This document shows positions 26,101 through 41,100 of a stretch of DNA of 64,000 bases, piece by piece; the first letter of the stretch is position 1, and the number at the start of each line of letters is the position of its first letter. This DNA comes from Haliclystus octoradiatus (Eukaryota; Cnidaria; Staurozoa; Stauromedusae; Haliclystidae). The notes under the pieces were generated by a model that saw only the letters and a program-made list of their open reading frames with translations, had not been told where the DNA came from and did not search any database. The DNA lies in assembly GCA_916610825.1 (NCBI GenBank), contig OU744452.1, forward strand, positions 3,941,543 through 4,005,542, given 5' to 3'. The position numbers were made by a program, and so were the translations under genes.

Positions 26101-29100
26101 TAAGTTTGAGCTATCACGTCAGATGCTCGGCAGATCCTGCCTGGGTGTGACAGTTCGGAGTTGGTTTCCTGTCTGTAGGAGTGGATGATTCAATTTCTAT
26201 TATTTGTGAAAATGAATTTCTACAAGAAATTCATCAAGAATTATTTATCTGAGTCTTCAACTGACGGACTACCAGTTGATGAGGCAATGACACAGATTGT
26301 TTTGAACCGTTTTAGAAAGAAATTAGAACATCAAAAACATTACATTCAACAGAACATCAAAGACATTAAAAAAAGTTATTTACTTTATCGGAAGATAAAG
26401 AAGTTGAACAAACTCATTTAATTGAGCAAAATGCAGGCGCACCTACTTTATTGGACCATGCAATCCAAATTATCTCAGAGCACCAAAAAGCAATTATTCG
26501 CCCATGTTTGAGCAAAAAAGTGCAGAATATTTATTCGGCGGGATTTCCCTTTTCACCAGAAAAATTGTTCAGTGATGACTTGTCGGCTGTGATGAAGGAA
26601 GTAAAAGAGTTAAATATTTAAAACCAGGTTTCAACAGTAATGCACCGTTTTCTCTTTTGGCCTATCGTAAGCCAGCCTACAGCACTAATACCTTTCAGAA
26701 TTGGGTCATTTCATGGGTAATCTGCAGTTTCCCCAGCAACCTCTTAGAATTTGTTAAAAAATATATATGCATATATATCTTGATGAGCTGAGTTTAGAAA
26801 TGTAACTTATAGCGACGATTTTGCAACAGTTTCGATTTTATGGCACCTTGAAGTTGCAGAAAAGGCGTGAAAATTTCATTTTCGCTACTCAAGTAAACAA
26901 TTATTAGCCAGACTGCAGAAATGATTCTTCTCTAGGGCAACGACCTAGGTCTCAACCCCCACAACCACAGAGGCAAATTAAGGGTCGGTTTCGAAGGGGG
27001 CACAACCATCATCAGTAAGTATAACTAAAGATGTATCGTAATTCCGTTGTATAAGTCGATTTTCTAGCATCAAATTTTGAAGCTAAAATCAAGGGGTCGA
27101 CTTATACACCGAGTCTAAAAATTAGTACCCAAAATCAAAGACAAAAACGACAACAATACAATTAAATCCTATATATAACAAACAATCTAAATTGTTCATT
27201 TTGCCCTTATTGTTTGAAAAGAATAAAATTATTTTTCAGATAAGTGATTTCAAAACCGTTGTATGCAGGAATGGTTAATGTAATTCAAAGCTGACGTGAT
27301 CAAATTACGTTGAATTCTTTTGTTCACTCCAGTGTGAAAGGTCAACACATCAATGTGAATGTCCAAAACACGCGAGAGTTTGAATGAATATAAATAATAG
27401 CAATATAATTTATATAACAGTAAATATAATTTAGGCTAGGAAGGTGACGTTTAATTGTAATTATTATGAACATGTTGGCAGGAGGAGGTATACGGCCCTT
27501 TGCAGGCTTTGCGGATATTGAGTGAAAGAGAGGTAGTCACCGTAAGAAACAAAATAATTCTCTTTTGAATTTTGCCTGGAAATGAAGACAAGGGTTGGAT
27601 TCAGGCAATCAGGAGAGATGTGATACATCGAGGGTCGATAGTGTATACATTGACTTTAGTAAAGCCTTTGACACTGTGTCACACCCAAAGCTACCATCAA
27701 AAATACGTGCCTATGGCATTAAATTCAAACTTTTTCACTGGATTTCAGCCTTCTTGAATGAACGCGTCCAAGCTGTATCAAGTTTTTATCCTCTCAAAAA
27801 CATGTTATCAGTGGTGTTCCTCAGGGATCTGTTCTTGGTCCACTTTTACTTCTAATATTTATTAATGGCATTATTAGCTGCCTTGAGAAGCCAACACAAG
27901 TTCAACTTTTTGCTGACGACAGTAAGTTTTACTGCTCTCGGAAAGACATATGTGCGGGCATATGTGATAGTCTGGGACATACCCTACAAAATCTTCACAA
28001 CTTGATTGTCAAACTTGGCAATTGCGAATTGCCTATGAAAAGTGTTGCACCTTTTCCACAGGTAACCTGAAGATATCTCAATCGTCTTACTTTATTGGAA
28101 ACAAAGATATTGCTAATGTTGCCAATGTTCGTGACCTTGGTATTGCATTAACCCCAGACCTCAAACCATCATCTCACTGCTCTATGATAGCTGCAAAAGC
28201 AAATTCATGGTCATATCTAAATTTCAAATGTTTCCATTCCAATCAAATTGACATTCTGATTCGTGCTTACAATGCTTACGTCAGACCTCTTTCAGAATCA
28301 GCATCTCCAACAGGAACCAGCAGGAAATCAGCAGGAACCCATGGCTGAACAAAGATATTAATTTAGTAGAAAGTGTCCAGCGTTGCTATACTAGGAGAGT
28401 TTTTAAACAAATGCATTGTACTATGAGGTTTACGCTCCTTGCTTACCGATTTTTCAACTAGAATCATTGGAATTAAAAAGAGTAAAATCGGATTCAACTA
28501 TGTTATTCAAAGTCATTCAATAACTTAGTGGATGTAAATATGGATACATTGTCAATTAAACATGACCTATCAAAGTACATTTTACGTGGACATCACCTTA
28601 AATTGAATTCAATTAAAAATGCCGCGCCTTGATACTACCAAGCATCTATTCTATCACCGTGTAATACCATGGTGGAATGCCTTGTCTGAATATACTGTTA
28701 GCTCTAAAACCATATCAATTTTTTAAACAATATAGATAATATTGATTTATCACGTTTTTGCAAAATATATAAATAGTATAATCATTAACCATGTAACGGT
28801 TAAGTAAACTTTTATAACTTTAATGTTTTTCCAAGGCTGTATGTAAGTGGAGAATGGAGTTGTTTCAGACTCCCATTATTTGCCTGTCAAAATTCTCAAT
28901 TTTTATTTTTGACAAAATAAATCAATCAATTTCAAGGTAAGAACTCATTACTGACTGTTCACGTTTGACGGTTACTGTTTGTATGCAGCGAAGTAGCTAG
29001 TATTGAGATATAGATTCGCATTTAGAATTGCCTGAATCCTATATTTTATATATATTTCCTCTAGAGGTCACCAAAAACGGCCATGTTTGCTCTGAACAGT

Positions 29101-32100
29101 TCTTACAAACTGATGGCAAATGGACGCAAAGTGGTATGAAAAAATTGAAACATGGAGTGTGCCCTTCAAAGTTTTTATGGTCAGAAACAAGAGTACCAAG
29201 AAGACCATCAACTGATAGATCAATGTCCGAACAACAACAGTTACCAAGGTGAATACTTCAAACATTATTTTAGTATTTATCAACAAATGCTTTTAACTAG
29301 TTGCGAGACGTTTGTTTATTTTGTTTACAGATATGTACCAAAAGTATTTTATGATATTGTTATTTTATTATCAAATATCTATGTCATTGATTGATCTATT
29401 TGTGGCTAATTTAATTCAAATTTGTTTGAATTTGTTTCAACTGATTTGTTGATAACCTACTTACAAGTTGATGTTTAATTTTGCAGTACATTAGAATTTG
29501 ATGATTTACCAATGGAAGAAGGTGCACCAACACCAACCCTTGGACAAATGATGAAGGCAGTTGAAAATAGAATCCTAAGTCTGGAGGAAGAGACCAAGAA
29601 GCTGAACATTGAGCGTTTTGGTTTAGCTAGATTATCAAATAGTCCAGGGTTAATGAGATTTACATAGCTATATATTAGCTATGATTTACATGCAATTAAG
29701 GCCTGACACACCATTGGCACTCATGATGCTGCCCAAGAACCAACCAACAGAGCCCTATCGCTGTGGTGGTGCTTTAAAACAGACATGGAGGAAGCAATTG
29801 ATAGGTGGCATTAATAATAATGACATAAACTTCGATGAAATGTGAAAAATGGACAAATTTAATATACAAACAACATTAAAAAAAGTAATTCTGAGACGCC
29901 AATTTCCAGACGACTTTTTCCAACGAGACTTGAGAAGCATTAGGCCTACATATTAATATTAGCTATGATTTATTTTTTAAATTTTACACTGCTTTACTTC
30001 CGCATATTTCAAATATGATTATGGGATCAAAAAAGAAAGGGTACGATACTTTACGAAGTATGTCAATGAGGTCAACATGAAAAATGAAGTTGCTGCACAT
30101 TGACCAGTATTTATGTTTCTCCACAAAGTGTTAGGATTGGATCATTAAATCAGGATATAGCAGATAGGTTCAATGCACATCATTCAACCGTCAGTCGAAA
30201 CACTATGACATGGGGTAATTTTTTGTACTGTATATTTGGGTCACAGCGCTTTGGCCTTCTAGATTTCAGGTCAAATACTGCATGTCTGAATCATTCCTCA
30301 CAATGTAACAACTAACAAGGGTAATTTTAGATTTTACAGAGCTTAAGGTGCAATTGCCTCCAATCCTGGTGTGGGAATTCGCAACTTTTCTCTCATTAGA
30401 AGGGAACTACCACATTTATACGGCAAAAACTTTCTTTCTCACGGCAAAACTTTCTTTCTCGCGATAAAACTTACATTCTCACGGCAAAACTTACTTACTC
30501 ACAGCAAAACTTACTTTGTCACGGCAAAACTTACTTTGTCACTTACTTTCTCTCAACAAACTTACTTTCTCACGGCAAAACTTTCTTTCTTCAATGGCAA
30601 AACTTTCTTCTCCCTCGGCATAATTCAAGTGTGACTTGATTTTCACTGTCAACATCATTTCAAAACATTTGGTTGTCAGGGGGTATATGAAACCTGCATC
30701 ACAGATTATCCGAAAACCGTCATTCGGGAATGTTGGATCAATCAATCAATCAATCAATCAATTTATTTTATTTTCAATCCTTGTTTCCGACTGATAAATA
30801 TACAGTTGCCTTAAAGGCATGTTTTACTGGAAACCGAGACTACAAAGATACGCAGTTAGAAACAATACAGCATTGAAATTTAAAATAATACATTTACATT
30901 TCTATTTACATTTACTTATCTACTTGTGCTTGTCAATTTTCTAATAAACGTATAAACTAGAGTAATATGTGTTGTAGGTGATTCAAATACTAATATTGTT
31001 TTTATTCAAGAAGGTTATGATACGAAGGTAGGTTGATGTCGCTCAATTGAGATCTCAGTGCGTTTGTGGTTTTAATATTTTGTATGCCATCTTTTATGCA
31101 TAGCGTGTTGTACATTCTAGATGCTGTGAACTTTATTGACTTTTTACCAAAATTGGTTTTATATGATGGTACTCTAATATCACCTCGTTTTGAGGCTCTG
31201 GTTTTTCCATGAGAGATTGTCTTAAATAATTCAGAAATGTATGTAGGAGCTTTTCCTTGTTTACATTGCCAACACATTTCAATGGCTGCTCGGAGGCTGT
31301 TTTGTCTGAGGGTTGGTTGTTTCAAACCCAAGATTTCGAAGCATCGTGCTGATGGTGTGTTAAATGGCAATCCAAAGGCAAATCTAATAGATCTACATAG
31401 TCCACGGTCAATTCGTTCTTGTTCAGACTTGGATATGCTGCATAACAATGAATTTGCATATGAGAAATGAGGCATGATGAACGCATTGAACAGAGTTATT
31501 TTAGTTCCATTGTCTAGTGCATGTCTTAATCTTGCCAGACAGGAAGATTTTTGGCAAACTTTTCTTATCATCTCATCAATGTGTATGGCATAACTCAATT
31601 TGCAATCCAGTCTTACTCCTAGTAGCTTGACGTGATTAGAAAGTGGTATTGCAACATTGTTGATAGTAATAGTTGGTGTTGACGAGCCTAATAAAATGCA
31701 TTGTGTTTTGTTAACATTAACTAGCAATCTATTATCTGTAAACCATGTGAATAGTGTATCTAGGTCAGCGTTAAGTTCACTCTCCAGCATATTTGAATTA
31801 CGATTGGAATGATAGACGGTAGTGTCATCAGCGTACTGTCTTACTTGGCAATGCCGTATGAATAAGTTGATGTCGTTTGTAAATATATTGAACAGCAAGG
31901 GGCCTAGGATGCTCCCTTGTGGTACTCCAGATGTAACATTTTGCCATTCTGACAGATATCCATTGACCTTTACACATTGTCTACGGTTACATAGGTAGGA
32001 TTGAAACAGTGCGATGGAATCTCCAGAGAAACCGTAGGCATTTAATTTAGCAAGAAGTAGCATATGGTCCACAGTGTCAAATGCTTTACTGAGGTCTACT

Positions 32101-35100
32101 GCAACAATTGAAGCGTGTTCTTTGTTATCAAGTGAGGTACGGATGTCTTCTGTTACTTTCACCAAGGCTGATGTACATGAATGACCCTTCAGATAACCCG
32201 AAAGGGATGAAGACCATAACCTGTGTTCTAACATGTGGAGTCATGCTTGATCGTCCAGTAATCGTTCGAGGACTTTGGAAATTGCCACTACTACGGTAAT
32301 TGGCCGGTAGTTATTTACAAGTAGTGGGTCTTTTACCTTGAAAATAGAGGCAACCACACCGTCTTTCCAGTGATTTGGGTAAAGACTGAGCTCGATACAG
32401 ATGTTGAGAAGTTGACTGAGTGGCCATGACAAAGCATTACGGCATGTTTTCAGTAACCAATTTGGTAGACCATCTTTACCGGGAGACTTCTTATCCTTGA
32501 GTTTGGCAAGAACTGTTCAAACATTTGATGGTGAGACTTTTTTAAATTTGAATTTGAATTGACTTGTGTGTTTGTCGACAAGATTGTCTTTGATTGCTAA
32601 GACGGAAGGATGGTGGTCGTAGTTGGTTGTAGAAGAAGACGGGATTGACATAGAAGATATGAAAAAGTCATTTAGTATGTTGGCCACAGTTGATGGATCA
32701 GAATTCAAGCGGTTGTCTTTAAGGATGGTGATGTCTGCTTTACATTGATTTTTTTTTGCATAGCAGCATAGGCCTCATTTTCTTCCAAAAATCAGCTGGA
32801 TTCTTGTTAGATGATATTTTTTTACTAAATGACCTAACTTCTGCTCTTCTCACGGTTGAAGCTGTTCGTTTTGCTTGCAGATATTTAATTTTGTGAGGTT
32901 TAGACTTGGTTTTGATGAATTTATTGAATGATAAGTTTCCTGCTCTGATACATTTGAGAAGTCTACTTGTTAGCCAAGGCGGAGAATCAGCTTTTACTAT
33001 TCTAGATTTGGTGGGGCAATGAACTTCAAGGACTCGTAAAATCTCCTTTTCCATTTCCTAACTAATTTTCATTGGTTCATTGCTAAGTAATATTGATGTC
33101 CAGTCGATATTAGATATATTGGAGATTAAATGGTCGGATAGTTGACCGATACGTAATAACTTTTGGTTCAGGTCTTGGTGTCTTGGTTTTAAGTACAGTT
33201 GATACCATTGAGTGATCACTCTCGGATCTCTTGATGACTATAGTGCTATTGTGTAGTTCAGGACGACTCGTTAGTATGACATCCAAAAGCGTGTTTGAGG
33301 CCGGGCGTGTTGCTGTCGTAACAAGGCTGTCCATATTATGATCGTGAATTGAGTTAGTGGTTTTCCAGCAACTGCGGGGTCTAGTAGATTGAAATTAAGA
33401 TCCCCAATTATGCAGAAATCTAAGTTTGCTACGCGAATGTTATTGATGCATTCCTCAAGATGAAAAAGAAATTGGCATCCATTGAACGATGGTGGTCGAT
33501 AGCAGAAGACCAAAACAAAGCGACGAGATCTGAAGTTGATTTCTATACATATGATTACAATATCTTTGTTCTCAAAAGTATAGCGTCGTCTTGGTTTCAG
33601 TTCATTGAGCTCATAACAAACTAACCCTCCTCCTCTGCTGTTTCGATTGTGTCTGAATATTTTATGTTTATACTTTGATTTGATGTTTAAAAATGAAGCA
33701 TGCTCATGCGGTGATAATTTGTTTCAGAGATACATAAGATATCGCTAAGATTGTTCTCTAATAAAGGTGAGACGTACCCCATTTATTGCGAATACCATTA
33801 ATGTTCCAGTGTGATAAGACTACATCTTCTTTTTTCGAAGTGTAATAAAATCGTTCAAAACATTGCGATCTAAATGTTTAATGTTTATTAACTTTTTTCT
33901 GAGAAGTCGTAGTTTAACTTTGAGACCACTTCTCCGCCCTCTTGCTCTCCTTTTGCGTTGATAACTCTCCATTATAAAAGTACCAAATATTAATTTCAGT
34001 TTAAAAATCTCCAATTTCCATGGATCAAGACAGGATAAAATAGTAATAAAAATGTAAATGTATAATAATATAAAAATATATATTGAAAACTGTTAAAACT
34101 CACCATATAAATTAAAACTTAAATAAATAAATAAACTTTCTTTCTTCCACAGCAAAACTTTCTTTCTCCCACAGCATAATTCAAGCGTGACTTGATTTTC
34201 ACTATCAACCTCATTTCAAAACATTTGGTTGTCAGGGGGTATATGAAACCTGCATCATAGATTATCCGAAAACTGCTGTATTGTCGCTCAGCACACTGTT
34301 CGTGCATTATATGAATTCGTTACAACATTTAAGACATTTGACTTGAAACATTTAACAAAAAATTGTGCAAGATTCAGTGTCTGAGTGGGTTCGAGCAGAG
34401 GAGACACAATAAAATAAGCTGGTTACAGTATTAAAATATATGTAATCAACTTATTATTAGGCATAATCAATAACAAATATATTCCCTATTATAGTTTCTC
34501 GCCAGAAAAGTTTATAACTTTTTGAGATAGATAAGTATTCTTTATTATTACTGTGTTCCATTATTATGCATCCGAGACGTGGTTTGTATATATTTTATTG
34601 ATATACCAATGTGTACAGTGTGTAGATGATCCTGTTCAAATTGCCTTCCCTTCAAACTAGATCAAATTGCCACTAGGAATTAGCCGTCGCCGAGATACAA
34701 TACTGAAGCTTCCAAGGATGCAAATTCTACGCCTTTTCCTTGCAAAATTGACTCAAATTCATGCAAGCTTGTAGTTACGGTCGTGATGAGAGAGATGACA
34801 AATCTGCAATTGAATACTGTAGGATCATCTAGATACCGGTATTAATCAAATAAATAAGATCCACTTGAATACATAATAATGGAACACAGTGAATAAAGAA
34901 TATTTATCCAACTCCCCAAGTTACTAACTTTTCTGGCGTTAATCTCTGATTTGAATGCTTCGATCTCTAGATATGCAGCATACTAGGCCTACTACATCCG
35001 TGCACGATTTGACAAACAGATAGAAGTTGTGACCACCCGCTCGCGCATGTGCCGTAACATATTCAAAGCGGTCAATTTGCCTAATTGTGCGGCCAAAGCC

Positions 35101-38100
35101 TATAATTCGCAAGTTATCTTACAAAATGGCGATCTGAAGCAGACGTAAAACGAAGGAAACCTGTGACTTATATTTAGATTACATTTTATATTTCTTAATG
35201 AAAATTCAACACTTGATTACACTTCACAATATAAAATTTACGAGTAAATGGATTTAGAAAAACTTTTATTATCAAGTCAAATAGTCGACGGCATAAATCT
35301 TAATTTCCGAATGTCATTATTATTTAATTATTTCATGGTTCTTAGACACACTGTAATCGAGAATCTATATCGCTAAAAAGGTAAGCACATAATAAACTAT
35401 GACTTATCTAAGTTTGAAACTGTTGACGTTATTTGATAATGCTTCAACAAACAGAAGCTCGATATTTATTTTGCAAAAACACGACAGTAAAATTCAACAA
35501 AGTCTAGAATACCTTCTATATAGCCTACGTTGGCAATAACAACTGTCTGGTTCTTCCAAAAGCTCACACTACTTTATCTCAAAATGGTTGCACATTTAAA
35601 ATAAATAATAAACTAATATGATTCTAAATTTGACTATAATTTCTTGACTCGTTTATACCAAAGTTATTTAGTTAGTTTGCAAAATACGAAATATACTACA
35701 CTCTTTCCGCTTTGTTGACAAAGTCTCAAAGCCATTTTTTACTTTTTGAACTATAAGGTCTCTCACATCAAAACAGATATGCCGATGACTACATATCACT
35801 CAATATCTATTACATGCATAGATATGTATCGACGTAAATTGATAAAATTTCATGAAAAAGTATCAAGTTTAATATGCTTAGATATAACCATCCAAGTTGA
35901 CAAAGGTTTTCTTGGGGGAGGGGGAGTCAAAATTCCGGTCTTGGTCTCTCCAAATAAATTGAGACATGCAGATGACTAGATATCACTAGATATTAATCCT
36001 AGACATGTATCGAAGTAAATCCAAAAAACTGCGTGAAAATATATTGAGTAAATAATCAGATAAAGCCATTTGAGTTGACAAAGGGGGCATTTGGAGTTTT
36101 TTTTTAAAAGCTGGGTTTACACTTTCTCCAACTTCTAGGTTCCTCAAACTAAAACAAAGGGTGCCGATGATTACATATAATTTGAGATTACTCCTTGACA
36201 TCTATCGAAGTAAGTTCAAAACATTTCTTGACAAAATATCAAGTTTATATTTAGATAGAGCCATTTAAGTTGACAAAGGGGGCATTTTGGGTTTTTTCAA
36301 AAAGCTGGGTTTACACTTTCTCCAACCTTTAGGTCCCTCAAATTAAAACGAGGGATGCCGATAACTAGATATCATTAGAGATTACTCTTAGATTACTTAT
36401 TTTATTAAAAAAATACATGAAATACAACGGTTTTTAGTTGTTGGATCTATTTTTTCTGTCAAAAATGTGCAATCATCCGCAGCGGCCTACAGTTTGGACT
36501 GTGCACCCGCTGTTTTAAGTACACATCACCTCAATTTGTGACAGTTGTTTGTCAGGTGTTTTGGCCTTCTACTAGGAATGCGAATAGACAGTCAAAACGG
36601 TAATCAAATATTCGACAATGCACTATTTGATTTGAATCAAATAATTATCGAAATCTCTTGTTCTATTGTTGCCACTCAAGTAGACAATGAAAACACAAAC
36701 AAAACCTTTTCCACTATTGCAAGAAATGTGTTGAAAACATCAAATTCAACTAAAACCATCTTTACATAGATTTTTAAAGATTTTGAACACATTAATACAA
36801 CAGTTTGTTCACTCAGTTCGCTTCAACATTAGTTTACAGAATTCATGTTATTCAACACGCTTCATGTTTCAGCACGTCTGTTCGATCAAATAAATGTCAT
36901 AGCAACAGAGTCTGAAATAGAACTAACGGCACGTAACTTGAGATTTTCTTTGTTAATTAGGTAAATAGGGGGAGTTCCGTAGACCATCAAAACATGCAAA
37001 AGACGTCTCTTTGAATGATTTGTCGCGTGTTTGTTTCGTATTTTATGTTGGCGGAAAGAGCATTTGATTTTGAGGAAAAATTTATCCAAGAAAAGTTGCT
37101 TTATATTTGGAAACAAGCATATTTAGAATTAATTTAAATAATCGATTATTCATTTTACTATTCGAATAATCGATACAGTCAAACCTGTTATAGCGGTCAC
37201 CTCTATACAGCGGCCACCTGTCTATGATAGTCGATCTTCCAATGTCTAAATAGCATTTTCTATTGAATCAAACCTGTATATAAAGGCCACCTGTCTATAG
37301 TGGTCAATTTATCTACCTCTCGTAGCTGGCCGTTACATTTAAGGTTTCACTGTATCTCATTGATACATTGATATTCGATAATTAATCGCTTAATCGATAT
37401 TTGATTCGCATTCTTACCTTCTACGACGACGGAATCATATTAGTTTATTATTTATTTTAAATGTGCAACCACTTTTAGATAAATTAATGTGCGCTTTTGG
37501 AAGAACCAGACAGTTTTTATTGCCAACGTAGGCTATATAGAAGGTATTCCAGACTTTGTTCAACTCGACTGTCGTATTTTTGCGAAATAGATATTGAGCT
37601 GCTGTTTGTTGAAGCATTATCAAATGAAGTCAACAGTTTCAAACTTAGATAAGTCATAGTTTACTATGTGCTTCCTTTTTAGCGTTATAAATTCTCGACT
37701 ACAGTGTGTCTAGAACCATAGAATAATCAAATAATAATGACAATCAGAAATTAAGATTTATGCCGTCGACTATTTGACTTGATAATAAAAGTTTTTCCAA
37801 ATCCAGTTAACCGTAAATTTGTTATTGTGAAGTGTAATCAAGTGTTCCATTTTTCATGAACAAATGTAAAGGGTAATATAAATATAAGTCAGAGGTTTCC
37901 TTTGTTTTACGTCTGCTTCTGATCCCCATTTTGTTCAGATAACTTGCGTGTTAGGCTTTGCCCGCACAATCAGAGCATATTGACCGCTTTGGATATGTTA
38001 CGGCACATGCGCGCGCAGGTGGTCACAATTTCTATCTGTTTGTCAAATCGCCACCCGTGCACAACACCTCGCACGATTGAAATGTGCTGAAACCCAACAG

Positions 38101-41100
38101 GAAATTGCTGCATTGACTAGTTGATATGCTTTCATCCCCTATAGTGATTTGAGGAGTTCTGAAGTGTTGACTAGATATCACATTCAGATATAATGAAATT
38201 AGAACACGAAAGCAAAAATTGCCTGCTGTTTTTGTTATTTACAACTGAATATAATAAAGTGTTGATAAACTATCGGGAATTTCTCTGTTATTGATTATAT
38301 CTAACAATAAGATGATCAAATTTTATTTTAATACTGTAACTGTAACCAATTTATTTTATTTTCTGTCTCCTCCGTTAAGACCCGGAATCTAGCTTGCACA
38401 ATTATATGTTCCAGGGTGTTGTCCCAAATTCATATAATGCACTCACACGCACAGTGAACTGGTTACTGGACGACAAAACAGCATATTCGAATAAGCTCAG
38501 AACCAAGCATGGAACTGCTATACTGACTACTACTACTCAGTACTCACTTTCACCCACCCCCTATAATCACAGAATTTTTTTTTAATCTATCTAAATTCCC
38601 GAATGTTTTATGTTAGTCTGTGATTCATTGTATGTATGTATGTATCACGCTTTCTCGTCACCAGGACACTGCGCGATCAATGATCATCCGCCATGTTTTT
38701 CGGTCATGTGTTAGTTCTTTAATCTCAAATGAGTATAATTTATGTTTCATTATTGCACCAGTATTCGCATTTCTTTTACATATCTCAATGTTTAAAGCTC
38801 GTAAATCATTTTCAATGGTTTTCAGCCATGTGAGCTTGGGTCCTCCTCGTGGCTGAGGACAGAATTTCTCTGCCTCGAACAAGGCCTTTCGTGCGGGTGT
38901 ATCATTGGGTAGTCTTCTCAATGGCCATACCAACTTAACCGTCTTGATTTTACCTCGATACTCCATGGCTTCTGGTATGTCATTGTATACAGCTTTTCAT
39001 TTTCTATTTTGTCTTCCCATGTTACATTCAAAATTCTTCGTAATAATTTCCTTTGAAATATGTCTATTTGATTATTATGATTATTGTTAATTGTCCATAG
39101 CTCACAATTATAGAAAAATATACTTTCTACGTGTGTCTTAAATATCCTGATCTTTGTTTTTATATTAACATTTTTGTTTTCGAATATATATTTAAGTTGT
39201 TTATATGCATTAATTGCTAAAATTTTTCTTCTATTTATATCTTTATTTGTGTCTAGTAAGCTACCCAAATATTTACAAGTTTTCCATTCTTCTGAAACTG
39301 TCCCTCTTTTGATAGTGTATTCTTCGGTTTTTGCATTGTTCACTTGCAGATTATAGGTTTGTAGAGCACCTGGTGTTTCTCTTTTCAATCTTTCAGTATC
39401 TTGTTGGTTATTTGTAATGTAGCTAATATCATCAGCATACTGCTGGTCTATGATTAGTCTATTATTTATGTCTTGGGTATATGAGTGATCATGAATATGT
39501 GATGGATTAACGATTGATTGTGTGTTTTTTAATACATGAGCTAAATAAATTACAAATAATATTGGACTTAAGCAGTCTCCTTGCGGTACACCCACGTTGC
39601 TATTTATATCTTTACCTATCTTATCATTTATTTTAACTTTTAAGATTACATCTTCAATCAGTATTTTCATGATATGTATTTCGTCATTTTCAAGTATTTC
39701 TTTTAAAATATCAATCATTTTGTCTCTCTGAACAGTGTCAAAAGCTTTTGACATATCAAGGAGCAAAAGATTGATTTGATAGTTTTCTGAAATTATTGCT
39801 TTTTCTGCAAGAACTTTGAAACTAAATACTTGCTCGGTGGTGCTTCTGCCTTGTTGATAAGCTGCTTGGGATTTTGGAATTTTTTCATTGAATCTATGGA
39901 CGCATCTTGTCAACATACAGATTGCTAATATTTTTCTTAGAACTGATAGTAATATCACTGGTCTTAGATGGGATGCTGGGCCAGGTTTTTTGCCTGGTTT
40001 AGGTAAAGGTACTAAAAAGCCTTCTCTTATTTCTTTGGGAAAATTTCCTGTACTTGCAATGCTGTTAAAAATATCACTAATTCGTTGACATAATATGCCT
40101 GGACCATGTTTTAATAATTCAGCACTTAAATGATCTACACCTGGACTTTTACCATTTTTTAGAGACTTTACAGCTGATTTTATTTCAAATGCATTGAAAG
40201 GCGTACTCATTTTTGTCGGTTGTATAAATTCTATTTCTTTCTCTGAAACTTTGTTGAAAACTCCCTGGAAATATTCGGTAATAATTTTTGACTGTTCTTC
40301 TTTGTCTGTGGAAATGCCATATTTACCATTTACAAGTAGTTTGCTTTTTTTGTTATTTCTTTGTTGTAACTGTTTAACAGCTTGAAACATTCTCCTGGAA
40401 TCTGGTTTCGACTTTTCAATTTTTTCTACCATCTCCATTATTTCTGCCAAATCTTCCTCTTTTAATTTATTTTGTATTTCTTTCATAATAATATTTCTTT
40501 CTTTTTGTAGACATAGTTTTTCTGATTTATCATCAGTGGTGTTGATTTTATCTCTAATATGTTTTTGTTTGTCTGATAGAATTTTGATGTTTTTATTTGT
40601 ACTTTTTTTACCTTTTGTTTTATTTCCAACTACCTCTTTTGCAGCGGCATTACATGATTCTACAATGTCTGACCATTGATCTTGAAGAGCAAGAGGATTT
40701 GTAGGCCTAGAGTTTAAATTTTCAACTACTTTTTGTTGGTATTTTTTTTTATTTCCTGGATCTTTCAATGCTTGAATATCTAATTTTTCCTTGGGTTTAA
40801 TAAATTTTACTTTGTACCATTTTATATTAAGCTTTGCTTTAACTAATCTATGATATGTGTATGTTTCTATGCCACTGTATGATCTAGAATCTTCTATAAA
40901 TGTTCTATGTTTTTCTTTCATCATTATATAATCAATTTGATTTCTATAGGGGTTTTTCCTTAATGTTCCATTTTTGTCATTGTGGTCTTGCACTCTGATG
41001 GGTGCTTCCCATGTTGTTCGATGTGCCATTTTATGGGGAAATATAGTATTGCATAGTACCATTTCGTTTCTGAGAAGCATTTCTGAAAGAGACCTGCCAT

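Larger units (their letters stand above)
34998..38065. mobile_element. Giant inverted-repeat element with arms of about 630 bp
   Basis: The left arm (34998-35624) and right arm (37431-38065) are inverted copies along their whole length, for example GATTTGACAAACAGATAGAA outside and AAATAATAAACTAATATGAT inside. They are clearly diverged by substitutions and small indels. The 1.8-kb centre contains a tandem repeat (35735-36390) and a MITE (37174-37354) and codes for nothing recognisable. Long arms around a short non-coding centre resemble foldback/Galileo-like transposons; an inverted duplication is the alternative. Confidence 0.75.

Noticed and set aside
30371-30634. 87-codon protein rich in F, L and S
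   Set aside because: It is a translation of the 20-bp minisatellite; likewise the frames over 41936-42304.
31237-31470. Plus-strand frames over the LINEs (31237, 32108, 38620, 39888-41310)
   Set aside because: They lie opposite long minus-strand LINE frames with strong enzyme motifs and show no motifs of their own.
36545-36769. 74-codon frame inside the giant inverted repeat as a transposase
   Set aside because: No catalytic or DNA-binding motif; the composition fits random AT-rich sequence.
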